From an uncultured Gemmatimonadota bacterium (GTDB lineage: Bacteria > Gemmatimonadota > Gemmatimonadetes > Gemmatimonadales > Gemmatimonadaceae): DNA of 9,626 nt. The DNA is taken from positions 1 to 9,626 of the forward strand of contig CAMLIT010000143.1 in assembly GCA_946480295.1 (NCBI GenBank). The letters run 5' to 3'. Of this stretch, positions 7,056-9,626 are shown piece by piece. The notes beneath the pieces were generated by a model. That model did no database searches and was not told where the DNA came from. It was given only the letters and a program-made list of their open reading frames with translations. Position 1 is the first letter of the stretch. Every line of letters starts with the position of its first letter. The translations under genes and the position numbers were made by a program.

Positions 7056-7897
7056 GCGCGCAAGCTCTCCGTGAGAGCGGGTTTGTCTGCGAACTGCCGC
7101 CCCTCGACCCACGCGATCGCCCCCGTCGGACAACGACGGATCGCGTCGGGGGTAGCGAGGTCGTTCTTCGAGTAGTCGACCACGGCCAGCCCGTGCTGGA
7201 TGCTGATCAACCCGGGCGCGGCATCGAGCGCGCACTTGCCGCACGCGGTGCACGCCACCCGGCATAGCGCTTCGGCCTCGTCGCCCTCGAGGAGGCTCCG
7301 GCACTGCACGATCAGCTTCTGGTCGACCGTCATGATCGTGAACAGCCCCTTCGGGCACGCGTCGACGCAGTCGCCGCACGCCGTGCACAGCGCGGGATCC
7401 ACCAGCGGGAGCCCGCTCTCGCTCATCGTGATCGCGCCGAAGTTGCACGACACCGCGCAGTCGCCGAGGCCGAGGCACCCCCACGCGCACCCCTTGCCGC
7501 CGCCGGCCACCGTGGCCGCCGCCGCGCAGGTCTGGAGCCCGCGGTACTCGGCCTGCTTCACCGCCACGTAGGAGTCGCCGGCGCAGAGCAGCCGCGCCAC
7601 CTTCTTCACCGACTCGCCCGCGTCCACGCCGAGGAACTCGGCGATCGCCGCGGCGCCGCCGGCATCGAGCACGTTGCACTGCCCCGGCTTCATCTCGCCG
7701 GCGACCGCCTTCTCGGCGAAGCCGCGGCAACCGGGCATCCCGCACGCGCCGCAATTCGCGCCCGGCAGCATGCCGGCGACGACGTCGATGCGCGGATCCT
7801 CCCAGACCTTCAGCTTCTTGTTGGCGAGCGTGATCAGCGTCGCGAAGACGAGCCCCACGCCGCCGAGGATCAGGACGGATACGAGGACGGCACTCAT
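7052..7897 (-). CDS. rnfB: RnfB, multi-cluster ferredoxin-accepting subunit of Rnf, with a reduced C-terminal ferredoxin domain
   Basis: Membrane-anchored iron-sulfur subunit thought to be the ferredoxin entry point of Rnf. It is 281 aa with an N-terminal membrane helix (about 3-25). The characteristic N-terminal cluster motif follows: LPGANCGACGMPGC (C49, C52, C57) with C74. Next come the cysteines typical of clostridial/Bacteroides-type RnfB: C105, C124, C137, C141, C147, C151 (GCAWGCLGLGDC), then C171, C174, C177, C181, then C199 and C212. The last ferredoxin domain keeps only C216, C219, C222 and C256-P. Where relatives have the ACP cysteine of motif one and C-x2-C-x2-C of motif two, this protein has AAP and NDLATPD. 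This removes one cluster. The start is supported by GAGGG 7 bases upstream, which overlaps the preceding stop codon. The stop overlaps the PFOR start. Confidence 0.95.
   Translation of the reverse strand: MSAVLVSVLILGGVGLVFATLITLANKKLKVWEDPRIDVVAGMLPGANCGACGMPGCRGFAEKAVAGEMKPGQCNVLDAGGAAAIAEFLGVDAGESVKKVARLLCAGDSYVAVKQAEYRGLQTCAAAATVAGGGKGCAWGCLGLGDCAVSCNFGAITMSESGLPLVDPALCTACGDCVDACPKGLFTIMTVDQKLIVQCRSLLEGDEAEALCRVACTACGKCALDAAPGLISIQHGLAVVDYSKNDLATPDAIRRCPTGAIAWVEGRQFADKPALTESLRA
7065..7070 (-). promoter_or_regulatory. Shine-Dalgarno of the PFOR gene
   Basis: GGAGAG on the minus strand, 9 bases upstream of the ATG at 7055-7053. It fixes the start of the 1,697-aa protein, because the same frame stays open for a further 699 bases inside rnfB. 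Confidence 0.75.
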
Positions 7898-7904
7898 CGT
7901 TGCG

Positions 7905-7909
7905 CCCTC
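7905..7909 (-). promoter_or_regulatory. Shine-Dalgarno of rnfB
   Basis: GAGGG on the minus strand, 7 bases before the rnfB ATG (7897-7895). It shares bases with the TGA stop of the upstream 326-aa gene, so termination and re-initiation are probably coupled. Confidence 0.7.
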
Positions 7910-8888
7910 AGCTCGCGCTGCCCAGGTTCGCCCGCTCCAGCAGCCACGACGCGAGCAGCTCGACCGGATCTGCCGCCGCGGCGCCGTTCCCGACGATCGC
8001 CGCCTCCGCCGGCCGCTGCGCCATCGCGAGGAGCTGCTTGAGCTCCTCCCCCTGCTCCCACGCGCTCAGCGCGCCGAGCGCGTGCGCGGGCGGCTTCTCC
8101 GGGATCGCCGCGATCGTCAGGCGCTGCCAGGGGGCATCGCCTCCCGCCGGGTCGTGCACGAAGGCGGCCGCCTCCTTCGGGACGAGCGCGACGACCGCCG
8201 GCCCGTCCACCACCGCCACGCGCGCGAGCTGCGCGGCATCGGCCGTCTGCATGACGAACGTGCCCGGGGTGATCAGCCGCTCGAGGGGCGCGGGCGCGCA
8301 GGCGCCACGCACGAGCACGACGATCTTCTCCGCGCCGTCGGTGAATTCGGCGAGCGCGCCCACCCGCAGGTCGGCGCCGTCCACCGAGACGATCACCGGC
8401 GGCGCGAGGCGCCGCTCCGTGCGGTTCCAGTCGTCGAACGCGAACTCCTCCAGCCATTCGTCGTGCTCCGCGGGGCGATACGCGCCGCTCCGCGCCAGCT
8501 CGACGATGCGCGCCGCGCCGAACGCGCGGCCGAGCCGCGCGAGCTTGTTCGCCACGATGCGCGGCATCCTGCCGCCGGCGGGCACGTTGGCGACGAAGAT
8601 GTCGTCGCCATCCTCGGCGATCTCGCGAAGCACGTCCAGCGCGCGCCGCAGCCCGCGCTCGGCCATCGCGTCCAGATCCCCGCCGCGATGAAAGAGCTTC
8701 GCGAAGCGCTCCGCGTCGACGCGGCCTTCGGCGAAGCGGCCGAGCTCCAGCCGCGTGCGCTCGGCGCCGCCCCCGACGGCCAGGTAGCCGCGCGCCCGCT
8801 CCGTCACCGTGACGATCGCCGCGCGGTACGCCGCGATCGGGTGCGCCAGCGCGCGCAGGGCGAGGGCGATCCGTTCGTCAGACTGCAT
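7908..8888 (-). CDS. Unrecognised 326-aa soluble protein encoded between korB and rnfB
   Basis: I do not recognise the family. The start ATG (8888-8886) overlaps the end of the korB-type gene by 11 bases. A GGAG lies about 10 bases upstream, so this is a firm gene rather than a shadow frame. The protein has no signal peptide, no obvious membrane helix and a single cysteine (C197), so it is not an iron-sulfur protein. Visible parts are a helical N-terminal third, a segment with strand-like VPAGGRMPRIVANKLARLG (about 102-120) and AFGAARIVELARSG (122-135), an acidic/aromatic stretch EHDEWLEEFAFDDW (141-154), and a beta-rich core EKIVVLVRG (187-195) with PLERLITPGTFVMQT (201-215). Residues 229-247 follow in similar style, then helical EQGEELKQLLAMA (278-290). 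No nucleotide-binding or catalytic motif is evident. Its position suggests a role in 2-oxoacid oxidoreductase or Rnf function, but this rests on context only. Confidence 0.85.
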   Translation of the reverse strand: MQSDERIALALRALAHPIAAYRAAIVTVTERARGYLAVGGGAERTRLELGRFAEGRVDAERFAKLFHRGGDLDAMAERGLRRALDVLREIAEDGDDIFVANVPAGGRMPRIVANKLARLGRAFGAARIVELARSGAYRPAEHDEWLEEFAFDDWNRTERRLAPPVIVSVDGADLRVGALAEFTDGAEKIVVLVRGACAPAPLERLITPGTFVMQTADAAQLARVAVVDGPAVVALVPKEAAAFVHDPAGGDAPWQRLTIAAIPEKPPAHALGALSAWEQGEELKQLLAMAQRPAEAAIVGNGAAAADPVELLASWLLERANLGSAS

Positions 8889-9626
8889 ACTTGTCGAGCT
8901 CCGCGTTGAGAAGGGCGATCCGTTCCTCGGCGGTGACCGGCTGCGGATGCCGCAGCTCCTCGTAGCGCGGACGGCTCTCGTCGCGGAAGAAGATCCCGAG
9001 GCGGATCCGCTCGCCCGGCTCGGCCAGGTCCCGCGCGCCGCTCAGGTCGCGCGGATCGTGCACGCGGTGATGCTTGTATATCGCGTCGAGCTCCGGCACG
9101 AGGACGCCGTCGTCGTGCACGAGCATCTCGATCGAGCTCGGGTCGCGCACCACCTTCTGGTACAGGTCCGGCATGTACACCGGGCAGCGCTGCAGCACGC
9201 GCACGAAGGCGAAGCCGTTGTGCCGGCGCGCCGCCGTCAGCGTGGCGTACAGGTGCGCCGGGATCCATTCCGCGGTCTGCGCGATGAACGAGGCGTTCGT
9301 CGCGCCGAGCGCCACGGCGAGCGGGTTCAGCGGCGGCAGGTAGCTCCCGTACGGCTGCGTGTTCGTCTTCACGCCCTGCGGCGTCGTCGGCGACGTCTGC
9401 TTCTTCGTCAGGCCGTAGATGCTGTTGTCCAGCATCATCACGACCATCTTCATGTTGTAGCGCAGCGCGTGCAGCCAGTGGCCGGCGCCGATCGACGTGC
9501 AGTCGCCGTCGCCCATCACGACGAACATCTCGAGGTCCGGCCGCGTGAGCCGGATCCCCGTCGCCACCGGGAGCGCGCGGCCGTGGATGCCGTGGAAGCC
9601 GTACGTCTTCAGGTAGTGCGGGAAGC
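8878..9626 (-). CDS. korB: 2-oxoacid:ferredoxin oxidoreductase beta subunit, KorB type (partial, N-terminus missing)
   Basis: TPP-binding subunit of a two-subunit oxidoreductase that decarboxylates a 2-oxoacid (commonly 2-oxoglutarate) to the acyl-CoA and reduces ferredoxin. About 248 residues are visible; relatives run about 340, so roughly the first 90-100, including the first iron-sulfur cysteines, lie off the window. The open frame enters from the right edge with HGRALPVATGIRL, the usual sequence before the TPP site. GDGD (9513-9502) and DNSIYGLTKKQTSPTTPQG (Asn at 9426-9424) supply the Mg/TPP ligands. The long C-terminus with HDPRDL and LGIFFRDESRPRYEEL resembles the KorB branch rather than short archaeal PorB. 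The matching alpha subunit should be encoded just upstream, beyond the right edge. The internal GTG at 9567 is not the true start. Substrate identity is inferred from family resemblance only. Confidence 0.9.
   Translation of the reverse strand, partial: FPHYLKTYGFHGIHGRALPVATGIRLTRPDLEMFVVMGDGDCTSIGAGHWLHALRYNMKMVVMMLDNSIYGLTKKQTSPTTPQGVKTNTQPYGSYLPPLNPLAVALGATNASFIAQTAEWIPAHLYATLTAARRHNGFAFVRVLQRCPVYMPDLYQKVVRDPSSIEMLVHDDGVLVPELDAIYKHHRVHDPRDLSGARDLAEPGERIRLGIFFRDESRPRYEELRHPQPVTAEERIALLNAELDKYAV

Noticed and set aside
7056..7754. In-frame upstream extension of the PFOR reading frame to 1,930 codons.
   Set aside because: The extension overlaps rnfB in a different frame and translates to an Arg-rich sequence with no family features. 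The ATG at 7055 has a good ribosome site and the normal PFOR N-terminus follows it.
7674..8909. A 411-codon plus-strand open frame opposite rnfB and the 326-aa gene.
   Set aside because: It runs across two genes that have better starts, ribosome sites and (for rnfB) strong family evidence. Its composition is typical of a shadow frame.

Overview
The window is a gene-dense stretch of a very GC-rich bacterial genome. All six genes lie on the minus strand, so they read from the right edge to the left edge. Gaps are at most about 10 bases, three junctions overlap, and every complete or 3'-complete gene ends in TGA. This looks like one operon cut at both ends. No promoter, terminator, RNA gene, repeat array or mobile element is visible.

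In transcription order the genes are: the C-terminal three quarters of a thiamine-diphosphate (TPP) beta subunit of a 2-oxoacid:ferredoxin oxidoreductase (KorB type, 9626 to 8878); a 326-aa soluble protein I do not recognise (8888 to 7908); RnfB (7897 to 7052); a 1,697-aa single-chain pyruvate:ferredoxin oxidoreductase (NifJ/PFOR type) with extra domains (7055 to 1962); RnfC (1954 to 629); and the first 210 residues of RnfD (632 to 1). The order B-[PFOR]-C-D suggests that rnfG, rnfE and rnfA follow beyond the left edge, and that korA lies beyond the right edge.

The set joins two ferredoxin-linked 2-oxoacid oxidoreductases to the membrane Rnf complex, which exchanges electrons between ferredoxin and NAD while moving Na+ or H+. 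The genes could work oxidatively (2-oxoacid to reduced ferredoxin to Rnf to NADH plus ion gradient). They could equally work in reverse (ion gradient plus NADH driving ferredoxin reduction for reductive carboxylation). The sequence does not decide the direction.

The most unusual features are these. The PFOR carries its own one-cluster ferredoxin on a coiled coil and a 60-residue Ala/Pro/Gly linker, plus two internal helical insertions. The C-terminal ferredoxin domain of RnfB has lost exactly the four cysteines that would hold its second cluster. An unrecognised protein is locked by gene overlap between KorB and RnfB.

The host is probably a Gram-negative-type, high-GC bacterium with anaerobic or facultative metabolism (for example an Acidobacteriota, Gemmatimonadota or deltaproteobacterial/myxobacterial relative). 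The phylum cannot be fixed from this window, and this is a guess from gene content and base composition.
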